Shown: positions 1-9,730, numbered from the stretch's first letter. The stretch is 64,000 nucleotides of DNA from Gracilaria gracilis (GCA_030374805.1 JARGSG010000001.1:1302001-1366000), one strand, 5' to 3'. Notes: generated by a model from the sequence alone, not told the origin. Made by a program: numbers and translations.

Positions 1-2
1 GA

Positions 3-2630
3 AATGCCCTGGCTACCTTTCAGAGGGCGTTAGATATAATACTTTCGAAGGTGAAGTGGAGAACCGCTCTGGTATACATCGACGATGTAATCATATATTC
101 CAGAACGGTAGAGGAACATTTACACCATGTTAGGGAAGTTTTGAACCTTTTGAGGGAATCTGGAGTAACGTTGAAGCTCCGCAAGTGCGAATTCTTCACC
201 AAAGAGGTAGAATACCTTGGTCATATCATCAGCCCTGGGAGGTTAGAAGTGACGCCGCGGAATATCCGGGCCGTGCAGGAGGCGAAGCCACCCACGTCCC
301 AGACGGAAATCCGATCCTTTATAGGTTTGTGCAATGTGTACCGCCGGTTTATCAAGGGATTTGCCAAGATAGCGGCTCCCCTCAACAGGAAGCTGCTGAA
401 AGGTCAACCTACAAGGTTTGAATGTCTTACCAATGAGGAAATGGATGCGTTCGAGGCGCTGAAACATGCGCTCTTGGCACCTCCCATCTTGGCATTACCC
501 AAAGCTGGTTTACGATACACGTTGGATACTGACGCTTCGGACGCCCAAATTGGTAGTTGTCTTATGCAGGAGCAAGAAAACGGCGACAAACTACCTATAG
601 GGTACTGGAGCCGTGCTTTGCACGCTGCAGAAAAGAACTACACAGCAACCGAAAAGGAATGTCTGGCAGTAGTCTGGAGCATGTTGATGCTCCGTCCCTA
701 CCTATATGGGGAAAGGTTCACGCTTCGAACCGACCATGATGCCCTACGGTGGATACTGGGTCTGGCCGACGCATCAGGCAGACTTGCCCGATGGCGGTTA
801 CGACTTTCAGAGTTCGAGTATGACGTACAGTACCGTCCAGGTATCAAGCAGAATGTCGCAGACGCGATGTCTCGCATTACCACAGATGGTTTGGACACCG
901 AGCCGGTAGAGGATGATATCCCATGCTTTACCATCTCTACCAACCCTGATGGTGATACCTTAGAAGGTTACTGGACTCTACCCGAAGAGGATACGTGGTT
1001 TAGTGATGCCATCGCTCGGGAAATACTCGCCCTCGAGGAAACAGACGTCATGCCAATTACCCGCGAGGAATTCCTGAGAGAGCAAGCAAACGATGTTTAT
1101 TGCCGCTCTCTCATGGACCAAGTAGGTATGAAAAACTCGAACTTTGACGTCGACCGAAATGGTTTCCTGGTGAGGCGAGCTCCTATTGATGGTTCCCTTC
1201 AGAAGGTGGTGCCCAAGGTACTGCGCCCTCGGGTGCTGTACCTGGCCCACTACCCAAGGCTATCAGGACACCCTGGAGGTACGAGAATGTACTACACCTT
1301 GAGGCAAGGGTACTACTGGCCTCATATGGCTAATGATGTATATACCTTTGTAGGTCAATGTGAATCTTGCGTACGTACCCGTAAAGGTCTCCGGAAGCAC
1401 AGGAAATACTTGAAGTTATTCCCTGCAGCGGGGCCTCTCGAGTTCGTCGCAATAGACCTTCTGGGTCCATTACCAAAAACCACAAGGGGATATCAGTACA
1501 TCATCGTAATCACCGACAGGTTCTCGAAGCTCACGCGAGCGATACCCTTGAAGGACACGAAATCGACGACCCTCGCGGTGGCGTTCTTGAACAATTGGAT
1601 CTACCCGTATGGTGCACCGCTTTATCTACTTACCGACAATGGTTCGAACTTAGCTTCGAAGTTCTTTGAAGCTGTTTGTAACCTCTTGGGTATTAAGCAC
1701 TACTTCACTACTGCCTACCATCCGCAAACGAATGGGCAAGTGGAGCGCTTTAACCGAACACTGGTATCTAGGCTGCGACATTATACGGAAGAACACCAAA
1801 CTGGTTGGGACGAGCTCGTGCAGCCCTTGACATATGCACATAACCTTCAGGTTCATCGAGCGACGCAAACTACGCCGTTCGATCTAATACTGTCAAGACA
1901 CCCACCAGGTATTGTTGTTGAAGGGGACCCATTAGGACAAGAAGCCGCCGAAGCGCTCACACCGTCACAGGTCAAACGGAATACCCTTTTGAGGTTGAGA
2001 CGTGCTCTCAAGTATGCTGGGAGCAAGCTCACAGCATCCCAGAAGCGGTACAAGGAGGACTACGACCGTAAGGTAACCCAAGTGGTAACGGCTACGCCGG
2101 GTCAATATGTCTTTATTGACCACCCTCCGAAAGGAGCTAAACCACTACCGGGTGATGAAGCTGATGATGAAGCTATTGATAGAGATATCAATTCTAAGCT
2201 TCTTCCGAAATCATCGGGACCTTTCAAGGTAGTTCGGTCGACCGACCACACGGTAACGGTGAACCAAGATGGTGTAGAGAATACAATCTCTATTGACCGA
2301 ATCAAGGTTGCACCTCGAACGGTTCAGTCCAGGAAGGAACGCGGAGAATCCGCGCGTGACCCACAAGCGGTTGCCCTGAGGACTCAGCCCCGGGAAGACG
2401 GGACACCCATCGAGGTTAATGATGACGCACAGGGTGACGACCCAGACTACGTACCACCCACAGGGATTACGGTTAGTCCTTCAGAGGAAACACCTACCCC
2501 TAGTGGTACCGATGCTCATCTGAACCAAAGTGGTGAAAAGATACCATCGCAGGTCTCTAATGAGTTCCCAGTGGAACGCCTTGTAGGTCACCGCCGTACC
2601 CAAGAAGGTCTGAAGTACACAGTACGCTAG
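3..2630 (+). CDS. Ty3/gypsy pol region (RT, RNase H, integrase), fossil
   Basis: This is the pol region of the LTR element, open from the window edge. The reverse-transcriptase catalytic box reads YIDD. RNase H follows, with the DTDASD and TATEKE-type boxes. The integrase has an HHCC zinc-binding region, a DDE core including LTDNGS, and the YHPQTNGQVERF motif. A GPY/F-like region and a basic, proline-rich tail close the protein. In the family it copies the element RNA into DNA and inserts it into the genome. Gag and protease would lie to the left, outside the window. The assignment to Ty3/gypsy is secure from domain order and motifs. Confidence 0.9.
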   Translation, partial: NALATFQRALDIILSKVKWRTALVYIDDVIIYSRTVEEHLHHVREVLNLLRESGVTLKLRKCEFFTKEVEYLGHIISPGRLEVTPRNIRAVQEAKPPTSQTEIRSFIGLCNVYRRFIKGFAKIAAPLNRKLLKGQPTRFECLTNEEMDAFEALKHALLAPPILALPKAGLRYTLDTDASDAQIGSCLMQEQENGDKLPIGYWSRALHAAEKNYTATEKECLAVVWSMLMLRPYLYGERFTLRTDHDALRWILGLADASGRLARWRLRLSEFEYDVQYRPGIKQNVADAMSRITTDGLDTEPVEDDIPCFTISTNPDGDTLEGYWTLPEEDTWFSDAIAREILALEETDVMPITREEFLREQANDVYCRSLMDQVGMKNSNFDVDRNGFLVRRAPIDGSLQKVVPKVLRPRVLYLAHYPRLSGHPGGTRMYYTLRQGYYWPHMANDVYTFVGQCESCVRTRKGLRKHRKYLKLFPAAGPLEFVAIDLLGPLPKTTRGYQYIIVITDRFSKLTRAIPLKDTKSTTLAVAFLNNWIYPYGAPLYLLTDNGSNLASKFFEAVCNLLGIKHYFTTAYHPQTNGQVERFNRTLVSRLRHYTEEHQTGWDELVQPLTYAHNLQVHRATQTTPFDLILSRHPPGIVVEGDPLGQEAAEALTPSQVKRNTLLRLRRALKYAGSKLTASQKRYKEDYDRKVTQVVTATPGQYVFIDHPPKGAKPLPGDEADDEAIDRDINSKLLPKSSGPFKVVRSTDHTVTVNQDGVENTISIDRIKVAPRTVQSRKERGESARDPQAVALRTQPREDGTPIEVNDDAQGDDPDYVPPTGITVSPSEETPTPSGTDAHLNQSGEKIPSQVSNEFPVERLVGHRRTQEGLKYTVR

Positions 2631-5392
2631 TATGGCTGGGGGGCTGACGGTGATACCGCCGAGCCGCCCTCAGCCATACCACACCACTTCAGGGTAAGCT
2701 ACTGGAACCGAAAAGGAGAGGACATGCCGAACGATGGGTAAACCTTAGAGGTGATGCACAGCTCTTAGGGAGGGGGGAGGCTCTTTTCGCGCTCTCCCTC
2801 ATTCGCTGCGCATCGCACCCACATGGTAACTGAAGCTAACTGCAACACCTAACTGGATAAATTTAATGAAGAAGCTAACACCAACTGGGAGAAGTTAATC
2901 AGAGTGCATCGAAGAGACCAAGAGGGTTTGCCGGAAGACCGTGAAGGTTTAGTGATGACGTCGTACCGAACGAAGCTCGACGAGGGATGCGCTTCGAGCG
3001 TCAGCGTCGCAGCAATCCCAAAGCTGGCACGCGGCAGGCACGCGCGCGCACCTTCATGGCACGCGCCGCGCACGCATGGCTCCAAACCCAAGTGGTGAAA
3101 GTCAAAAAAATTAAGGTTTTCGATAAGCGAGAGACGCGCCCCAGATCGGCAGACCGCCGCGCTGGGTAACCGATTCGGTTTACACTATTGTCTGTAGGGA
3201 GCGTGCACCGGCATGGTCAAAAAATCTAAGTATTTTGGGCGTGCTGCGCTCCCGAATCGGCCATTTTCAGCCTCTGAAACCGCTTGGTTCCCGAGATACA
3301 GACGAAAAGGTGTTTCGGCGTTTTTGATACCGTTTGGTGGGGTAATTTCGGCGTGCAATTTTTTGATTCGCCTTGCAAGTAACCTCATGGGTCTGGTGCA
3401 GCGTGTGCGCGTATGCGCGCCAAGAGGCCATGCAGAACCATACAGGTACATTGCTGGCACTCGCGCTACGTCGCGCGCCACCCCCAAGCTACCAAATCGG
3501 TACTACGTGACGCTCGCTGCGCACAGAAGTGCAACTGCAAGGTCTACCAATTTGGTTTGAGCTGTTTACGGTAGTAGAAACACGACGGAGGATTGCGTCA
3601 CCCGGATAGTGGCTGTGAAGAACCAAACCTTCGTGGTAATGACGAACGACACCCATGGGGACTGAAGCGGTTTGGAATAAACCTTAAAGGTGGAGCATGG
3701 AACTGCGCGGGAGACGTTAGTAATGCTGCGCAGCCCTTTATGGTACGATGGAAACCTTGAAGGTGTTTCAAAGTTATGGAAATCAGAGAGAGAGCATGAA
3801 ATGAACCTGTATGGTACTATCGAGATCCTTTATGGAACAAGCTAATCGACCGTGATGGTAACGAAGGGCAAGGAGGTCCGACGAATGGCACATGCCAGGA
3901 CCTGTATGGTGACGCCGCAACCATGGAGAGAGAAAGTAGACCATTACGGGATGGGAGCGAGACCAGAAAGGGCATGAATACACCTCGGATGGTCTAGAAG
4001 GGAACGAGTTTTTGTGCTTACCATGAAAGTTCGTTTCCTTATGAGGTACGAAACCGATCGAGACCTATGTGGTATTCTTTGAAGACAGAACGGACATGGT
4101 TCCTAGATGGTTTTCGCGCTATTTTGACCACGTAAAGGTTTCGCGCTCGTCATGGATGATCGACACCGAGGGTGGTTTGATGCACATGAAAATGGAACCC
4201 TTTGTGGTAGTACACTGCAGACGCCAACCGAGGCGGCCATCCATCCACCTTAGGGGTAGTGAATGAAGCGCCGTGTACCGCTACGGGTGGGAGCCCGCAC
4301 GCTGGTACCAGGGCTACCCATGTGGTTCAGATACGGATCGGGGGTCACCATAAACGGATTTAACCTTGTCGGTCGGACGAAAAGCCACGATGGCGCGAGC
4401 CCGCGTGGACAAACCGCAAAGGGGTGCGAAGGCAACCAGAAGGGAGAACGATGAACCAACCTCGATGGAGTCAGCCTCAGTGCCTCGAAGGGTTGGTAGT
4501 CGAACCTCGAAGGGACAGAGAGACACGCCGCAACCAAGTGGGCGCCAAAATCCTTCACGGTACAGTGCCCACACGAGCTCGAAGGCGCAACCCGCCACCC
4601 CCACAGGGTATACCGACACGGTAAAAGGGTCCAAGCCGGGCAGCCAAAAAGGTACAACCTTGGAGGTATGCAATGGGCGCGCGTCGCGCCCAAACCACAA
4701 AAGGGAATGGATAGAGCCGCAACCGGTGATGACCAAGGTGGTGACCAGAGGGCGTTCGGCGATGCAAAGCCGACGCAACGCACGGCGCGAGATGGCACAA
4801 AGGCTGCGACAGGGACCAAATTGGTACGACGATGCCACCGACTTGGTGAAAGGATCTAGGAGCCACGAGGGCGTAGCTCAGGGTAGGAAGGGGGTCTGTA
4901 GTACAATGAGACCTTAATGGGTTGGTGCCACGTGGGCCTACTGGTGCGCCTTGCTGGCTGCACTGTACCCAATTGGTATTCTGTATTTTATAATTTCTAA
5001 TTTCTAATTTATATTCTAGGATAGTTTAGCATTGCTGGCCCATGACAGTAGGTCATGAGCACAGCCGATGACGTCATGCCCGCATGGGAGATCGGCGTCG
5101 GTGCACCTTGTATATATTGTGGTGCACCTCGCCTTCCCCCTCGGGTATTGTAAAGTCAGGCACCATTAGGGCAGTAACTATACCACCTTGGTCACTTGCT
5201 ACTCTATTACTATTCAGGTCTTACCGCGCGTCGACGTCTACTACCGTACACCTACACGGTCTAGACTAGTTGCCCCGCCGTTTGCCCCTGCGGGTTTCAG
5301 GTGCCCTACTACCATATTGGTTGTGTGTTTTTCCCCTTTAGGTTGAGCCCTCGCGCGCTCCTTCTACCAGGCGGACCCCACACCTTATCGGT
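198..5392. repeat. Interspersed ACC-N5-GGT dyad motif array
   Basis: An 11-bp interrupted dyad, ACC-N5-GGT (with N4 and N6 variants), recurs through the element. Examples in pol start at 198, 407, 832, 943, 1117, 1153, 1270, 1456, 1603, 1681, 1795, 2076, 2263 and 2524. Examples in the non-coding interior start at 2742, 2938, 3169, 3382, 3437, 3491, 3546, 3627, 3681, 3754, 3805, 3849, 3900, 4063, 4316, 4363, 4657, 4815 and 4837. Examples in the LTR start at 4967, 5250, 5311 and 5382. Several are perfect odd palindromes, such as ACCTTAAAGGT and ACCGATTCGGT. One stretch has near-even spacing of 54-55 bp (3382 to 3546). I saw no comparable density in host genes of this window. The function is unknown. 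Confidence 0.75.
2742..4896. other. Non-coding interior of the LTR element
   Basis: About 2.1 kb lies between pol and the 3' LTR. Several short frames are open on both strands around 4250-4917, but they overlap one another and match nothing I recognise, so I treat the stretch as non-coding. It is dominated by ACC/GGT dyads. The purine-rich tract before the LTR is at its right end. Confidence 0.6.
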
Positions 5393-5404
5393 ATTTGTAC
5401 GACA
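4897..5404 (+). repeat. 3' LTR of the Ty3/gypsy element
   Basis: The boundaries come from a short imperfect inverted repeat, TGTAGTACAA at 4897-4906 and TTGTACGACA at 5395-5404 (9 of 10 positions pair), giving the TG...CA ends typical of LTRs. A purine tract precedes it. Recognisable pogo/Tigger transposase coding starts immediately after 5404. The LTR contains AT-rich TATA-like stretches near 4980-5015 and 5110-5117. The 5-bp target duplication cannot be checked because the other flank is outside the window. Confidence 0.65.
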
Positions 5405-6479
5405 CCGCATGGCTCCAGACCGCACAATTGCGGCAGAAAGACTACCTGGCCGGAAAAAGGAAAAAACGAGAATCACCTACTTAGCTGGCGCTAATGCAAC
5501 CGGTTCGGAACGGAATCCTCTCTTGTGTATCGGTAGGGCAAGAAAGCCTAGATGCTTCAAAGGCAAAACAGGAACTGAGTTGGGATTCGACTACCACTTA
5601 AACTCAAAAGCCTGGATGAACTCAGAGATTTTTAAAGATTGGCTCGGTCAATTTTCCAGATACATACGCTCAACCTCCTCTACGCGTAAGGTATTATTAC
5701 TTTTAGACAATGCCAGCTGTCATGGTAATAATGACGTACTCCCTGGTCATGACAACGTGAATGTCTTATTTCTCCCGCCCAACACCACGTCAAAAATACA
5801 GCCGATGGACGCTGGAATTATAGCTTCAATGAAAAAACGGTACAGAAGATTTCAGTACGAGAGAGCTCTGGACAATATTGATGCGGATGTGAAGAATATT
5901 TATTCCGATGATCAACTGCAAGCTATGAAGGAGATGAATATTATATGGAAAGATCTTCCAAACACTGTGTTTTGGAATTGTTGGTTGCATACAAAGATAA
6001 TGGTTGGGGTTAAAATGGCACCGAACGTGGGAGAAACGGAAAAAAGGCTCGCAGAGGAATTGACAGTGTTCATAAATCAACCAGTTTTTTCTCATCAGAG
6101 ACAAAGTGGTAGAATTACGGTAGATTCGCTTCTGAATTTTGAAGGTGAAGATGATGACTGCGTCTTCGAGCCTTTAATCGAATGTTTAGCTGCGGTTGCT
6201 GTTGATGCTATAAATGCAGTGCAAAATGGTGATGGGAATCTTGAGGAAGAGGAGACTTTATTGGAAGACTTTACGCTTGACGATAAGCTTATGTCTTTAG
6301 TTGTTGTCAGAGAAGTGCTTAGAGAACAGGGTATTGAATCTCAAGCTGTTTGGAGTGCTCTGCGTAGAGCACAGAACAATTTAAAACGGGATATGAGGCA
6401 AACGATGCGTCAAACGCGGTTGACGTCGTTCTTCGGCCTCGACTCAGTCAAGAAGGGTACTCAAAACAGCCTACACTAG
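5405..6479 (+). CDS. pogo/Tigger transposase, C-terminal part
   Basis: The coding sequence resumes in the segment RMAPDRTIA, which matches the Tigger region just after the first catalytic aspartate, and stays open to TAG at 6479. The DDE_1 core shows the second acidic box (LLLLDNASCH) and the third (PPNTTSKIQPMDAGII), so a DDD-type triad is likely, with the first D in the missing half. The segment RKPRCFKGKTG is typical of CENP-B/Tigger transposases. The N-terminal CENP-B-type helix-turn-helix is absent here. The C-terminus ends in QTRLTSFF (6411-6434), which fits the PCNA-binding PIP box described for Drosophila pogo. It is interrupted by the LTR insertion, so this copy should be inactive. 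Confidence 0.88.
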
Positions 6480-6590
6480 GCAGTAGTGTTCCACTGTTAT
6501 GGTTTTTTGTTCCCTTCGATAAAGAGATAAACTGTCTATAAGGATACGGGAGTGCTAAACGCTCCACATCCTTATAACGAGGATTCACTG
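5405..6590 (+). mobile_element. pogo/Tigger DNA transposon, 3' half
   Basis: This is the right-hand half of a Tc1/mariner-superfamily pogo/Tigger element, split by the LTR retroelement on its left. It consists of the C-terminal transposase coding sequence (5405-6479) and a right terminal inverted repeat ending at 6590. Read inward from the end, the repeat begins CAGTGAATCCTCGTTATAAG, closely resembling Tigger termini, and is followed outside by TA (6591-6592), the expected target duplication. A second copy of the TATAAGGAT box lies inside it at about 6537-6546 in inverse orientation. The left half must lie beyond the window edge. Confidence 0.85.
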
Positions 6591-6779
6591 TACTAGTGTT
6601 TTGTATATTGCTACTTGAAAAATGATCTCTGCATGATACAGAATAAAGAAACACAATCAACGTCTCAAGATGAACGGGAAGCTTGCAGTCATTTAGGATC
6701 TACTACTAATAATGGTGCACCTAGTACAAGTACTGATGAGAAAGACGAAATATTTTATGAACAGCGCGTTGAAGACAAG

Positions 6780-7109
6780 AAACAAAGATGCTTATCAAGT
6801 GTTGAGTACGAAGAATGTGAATGTATTATCGATTCTCCCACCGCTGCGCTGCAACTGTGGCACAGCCGCCAAGAAAGACGTTGAGCACGTCCTGTTCCGC
6901 TGCCCGCTAACAAACACAGCCCGGCGCAACGAATTACCACCGTCTGATGAAAGAAAAGACAAGTCCCTGATAGATATGATTAAGCAGTGGCCGCTACGGT
7001 TTTTGGCCTTCTTTAAGAGAGAGAACTACCTTTAGATACGATCTATAGATGACTGTCCGACCGCCTCGGAATCAGGGGCGGTTGACCACAGTAACGAAGA
7101 AGAAGAAGA
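6780..7109 (+). mobile_element. Non-LTR retrotransposon (LINE) 3' tail, copy a
   Basis: A frame ending with TAG at 7035 carries the C-terminal end common to many LINE ORF2 proteins: a CCHC-like cluster CNCGTAAKKDVEHVLFRC followed by PLTNTARRNEL and a terminal IKQWPLRFLAFFKRENYL. About 60 bp after the stop is a short (GAA)n tract (7096-7109), apparently the 3' tail. Only the extreme 3' end is present, as in 5'-truncated LINE insertions. Two other copies in this window share the same terminal motif. Confidence 0.7.
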
Positions 7110-7697
7110 TTCTCCCACCGAAGTCTATCGTTTGTGCTCAACTGCATGCAAATGTTGACTGGCGAATGGATAAACCTTACGACACTTCGTCTGGGGGGAA
7201 TACTATTCCTTGGCGTTTACGAACGGTTTTCGGATATCAGTTCGGTGCATGTGGCATATCGCATAGTGACGGAAAACTCACAGTCGTAGAGAACATGGAC
7301 TGACTCTACACAGTTAAAGAGGAAAACTATACTTCTAAATATCCGTCTTTCCTTCTCGTCCGAGCGTATTGCCTCTGCTCACTCTTCCTAACCTTGCATC
7401 GCTACAAATTGAGGGCGGCTGACAACGCGACGAAAACAAAGATATGGTTAAGTTATGTTGTTTACCAAAACCTCGTTGACGATGAAAGTATAACCTATGG
7501 CCTATATCCTAAGCGTTTCTTCAAAGGCAACATAGCCCAACTTCGAAGCTCGTTGGATTTGGGTGAGGTCCAGTTAAACTGCAAGGTTGTTAAGAGAGCA
7601 CTATTTTTTGCAGATTGTGGAGTAAAGTACCATGACATATCATATGCCACATATGTGTCTTGTATCACACATTAGCCCATCAGACGTTGCATTTCAT
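7110..7697. other. Intergenic stretch, no gene seen
   Basis: This lies between a LINE tail and the 3' end of the secreted-protein gene on the minus strand. Short frames exist (for example 7394-7675), but they lack ATG starts and recognisable content. The last part is probably 3' untranslated region of the minus-strand gene. Confidence 0.5.
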
Positions 7698-8675
7698 CTA
7701 GGATTGGTTGAGGCGTTTCTTCAGTTTCGCGATTGCAGACTGAACCTTCCCACGAGCACGCCCACAGTCGATTCGATTCTCCCGGATCGCTTTCACAAGC
7801 TCAGCTGCTGAATCTTTGTTGCTTCGGCAGCTCCTTGCTCCTTTTCCAGCATTCAACGCCGCTTCCTTGCTCAGCCTCTCCAATGCTGCAATGTCCTCCT
7901 CCAGCTTCTTACACACCGAGCAGTATTTGTTTTCCTTCTTCGCCTTCTCATCCTCTTCCTCCAGTTTGTCTTTCGCTTTCTTGCAATCCTTATCCGATGT
8001 GACTGCAACCCCAGCCATCTCTGCAACCTTCAGGTTCGTGTCAAACGCCTTACCTGCCTCAATAGTAACATCCAGAGCCTTGCGCGTACAATTCTTCACC
8101 GCATCCTGAACAAACCTGGCGTTCCTGTAGATCTCCAACTGCTCCTCAGGTGTCATTTGGTCCCGCACGCCATCGATTGCATTTAGTTCCTCGTTAATAC
8201 TAGCAGCCTCAGTTTGTACTTCAGACACCAGCCCGTGGGCGTTCACGCTCTCAGCTGTGGCCTCGTTGTTGGAATGACGAGCATCAGTTTTAGCATTCAC
8301 AGCTGCTTCCACCGTATCGAGAACAGATTCAAATGTGGTGCATGACCCGGCTCCCGGCGTCAGATGACATCCAAATGCCATAAGCTCGCTCGGAATCGTG
8401 TCTTTCATCGCAGTATACACCGCACAGCTCGACCTCTTACATTTCTCATATCCCAGACAATCACATTTGTACGATGCTTGGCACACACCCAACAAACAGG
8501 AACCATCGCCCTGGTACTTCAAACACGATCCTGACGCAGCAGCTTGTGAGCACAGGCACGAATCATCGGTTGTAACACAATCAGAGCTCCCAACGGCTTG
8601 GGCATATGAATTGGCATACATTAAAGCGCTTAAAGCAAACAAACAAACCCATGATGCCGTTCCGATACTCATCAT
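7698..8675 (-). CDS. Secreted cysteine-rich/coiled-coil protein, paralogue 1
   Basis: This 325-aa protein starts at ATG 8675, with a second ATG in the next codon. Residues about 1-26 form a signal peptide. Residues about 32-115 carry twelve cysteines, including the blocks CLKYQGDGSCLLGVC and KCDCLGYE, ending at FGCHLTPGAGSC. A helical, charged region follows with the conserved DARHSNNEAT, then lysine/glutamate-rich coiled coil with a CSVCKKLEEDI motif and a basic C-terminus. I do not recognise a named family. It has a close paralogue in the opposite orientation at 9874-10863, and the cysteine domain is much better conserved between them than the helical part. An extracellular or vacuolar structural or binding role is only an inference. 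A TATA box lies about 145 bp upstream of the ATG. Confidence 0.85.
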   Translation of the reverse strand: MMSIGTASWVCLFALSALMYANSYAQAVGSSDCVTTDDSCLCSQAAASGSCLKYQGDGSCLLGVCQASYKCDCLGYEKCKRSSCAVYTAMKDTIPSELMAFGCHLTPGAGSCTTFESVLDTVEAAVNAKTDARHSNNEATAESVNAHGLVSEVQTEAASINEELNAIDGVRDQMTPEEQLEIYRNARFVQDAVKNCTRKALDVTIEAGKAFDTNLKVAEMAGVAVTSDKDCKKAKDKLEEEDEKAKKENKYCSVCKKLEEDIAALERLSKEAALNAGKGARSCRSNKDSAAELVKAIRENRIDCGRARGKVQSAIAKLKKRLNQS

Positions 8676-8820
8676 GATAATTACAGGAAAGTTCCGCGAT
8701 GTGAGTTATGAAGCGGGGTAGACAAAGAGCTGAATCGATTGATAGGATGTGAGATCCGTAGATTGGGCGCTGTATTTGAGTTAGAGGTTACAGTGGGCAA
8801 CGAACATGATCGAGGGAGCG

Positions 8821-8830
8821 CCTTTTATAC
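8821..8830 (-). promoter_or_regulatory. TATA box of secreted paralogue 1
   Basis: On the minus strand the sequence reads GTATAAAAGG, a near-consensus TATA box about 145 bp upstream of the ATG at 8675, which implies a leader of roughly 115-120 nt. The plus-strand paralogue has a TATA box at a similar distance. Confidence 0.7.
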
Positions 8831-8965
8831 TCATATCCAAGTTGCGTTCCTGTCGGGTTTAGTCGAGAGGAGGTCCGAACCGCAACTAATTGAAACTACT
8901 TCGACCGAGGCGTAGGGGTATCGATTGCACAAATCTCAGCTAGAATGTGCAGAGTGAGTGTCGGA

Positions 8966-8988
8966 GTAACACGATGGTGACACCAATT
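8966..8988 (-). promoter_or_regulatory. Conserved promoter element, copy 1
   Basis: Read toward the gene, this is AATTGGTGTCACCATC, then two variable bases, then GTTAC. The same element occurs upstream of the other paralogue (9486-9508) in the same orientation relative to transcription, with 21 of 23 positions identical. It contains the 9-bp palindrome GGTGTCACC. It lies about 140 bp upstream of the TATA box. It is probably a shared transcription-factor site retained while the rest of the promoters diverged. Confidence 0.6.
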
Positions 8989-9485
8989 GGAACAAAACGG
9001 GGTCGGCTCCTGTCTAGTAGGCCCAAACAGCTCATGTCACGAATTTGTCGTCGTGAGAAAAGTGGCAACGATTCCTGTTCACGTGAAAGCTTAAGGCTCC
9101 CTGGAACCCCTGTAGCGATTCTGGTTTAGCACCAAATCCAACGTTTCATCCCTCCAATGCAGGTCAACTGTATTAACTGTAGCATGATGCGAACGACTCC
9201 TTAGGATGACGATGATCACTTCCAGAACGCCGTTGCACTGCTCTGGTGACGAGCACCAGACGGGGTTGGAACCAAGTTCCAAGTCAAATTTCGTCACCAG
9301 CTGTGGGCTGCAACCACGGGTATCTACGCCGTGGTGGTGCCGTGCTCAAGCTGCTCAAGTGTGCCATAGCGCGTGATTTAATGACATTATGCGCTGGAGC
9401 TGGAATTTATCCAGATCTCTCCTCCACGCCACTACTGAAAGCATAGCGCTCACTACTACCACCTTCGCTTCTTCGATGATTCTTT

Positions 9486-9508
9486 AATTGGTGTCACCAT
9501 CTCGTTAC
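9486..9508 (+). promoter_or_regulatory. Conserved promoter element, copy 2
   Basis: This is the second copy of the AATTGGTGTCACCATC-NN-GTTAC element, about 215 bp upstream of the plus-strand TATA box. Together with copy 1 it forms a 23-bp inverted repeat about 500 bp apart, as expected from an inverted gene duplication with a preserved regulatory site. Confidence 0.6.
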
Positions 9509-9722
9509 GGGGCCTATAATCACGGACGGGAAGCTGGGCACCGGGCGACTGCTGCTGTTTGCGCACTATGTTGCACGCCTTGTCTCTTTGTTCCTGTCAC
9601 TGTTTTTCGTGCCCAAGTTCGCCTTGCGATGAACTGTATCGTCTTCATCCCCGTGAACTGGATGGAATCCGGTACCAATTCGAACGAACCCCCAAGCGAT
9701 GAAAAAGTCAAGACTCTATGGT

Positions 9723-9730
9723 TATAAAAG
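9723..9730 (+). promoter_or_regulatory. TATA box of secreted paralogue 2
   Basis: TATAAAAG lies about 150 bp upstream of the ATG at 9874, the same geometry as in the divergent paralogue. This argues against a start further upstream at 9718, which has no ATG. Confidence 0.7.

Larger units (their letters stand above)
1..5404 (+). mobile_element. Ty3/gypsy LTR retrotransposon, left part outside window
   Basis: The element enters from the left edge. Its visible parts in order are reverse transcriptase (edge to about 500), RNase H (about 500-900), integrase (about 1080-2300), a chromodomain-like C-terminal end that suggests the chromovirus clade, a long non-coding interior (about 2.7-4.9 kb) and a 3' LTR (4897-5404). 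A purine-rich tract (about 4881-4894) lies just before the LTR, as expected for plus-strand priming. RT-RNaseH-integrase order is diagnostic of Ty3/gypsy. The visible part looks close to whole, with about one break. Its age cannot be measured because the 5' LTR lies outside the window, but the long open reading frame suggests a fairly young copy. It has inserted into a pogo/Tigger transposase gene, whose sequence resumes directly after 5404. Confidence 0.9.

Noticed and set aside
4250-4917. Overlapping long frames on both strands in the LTR element interior
   Set aside because: Several frames are open at once, no motif is recognised, and the stretch is dominated by the ACC/GGT dyads; low stop-codon density explains it.
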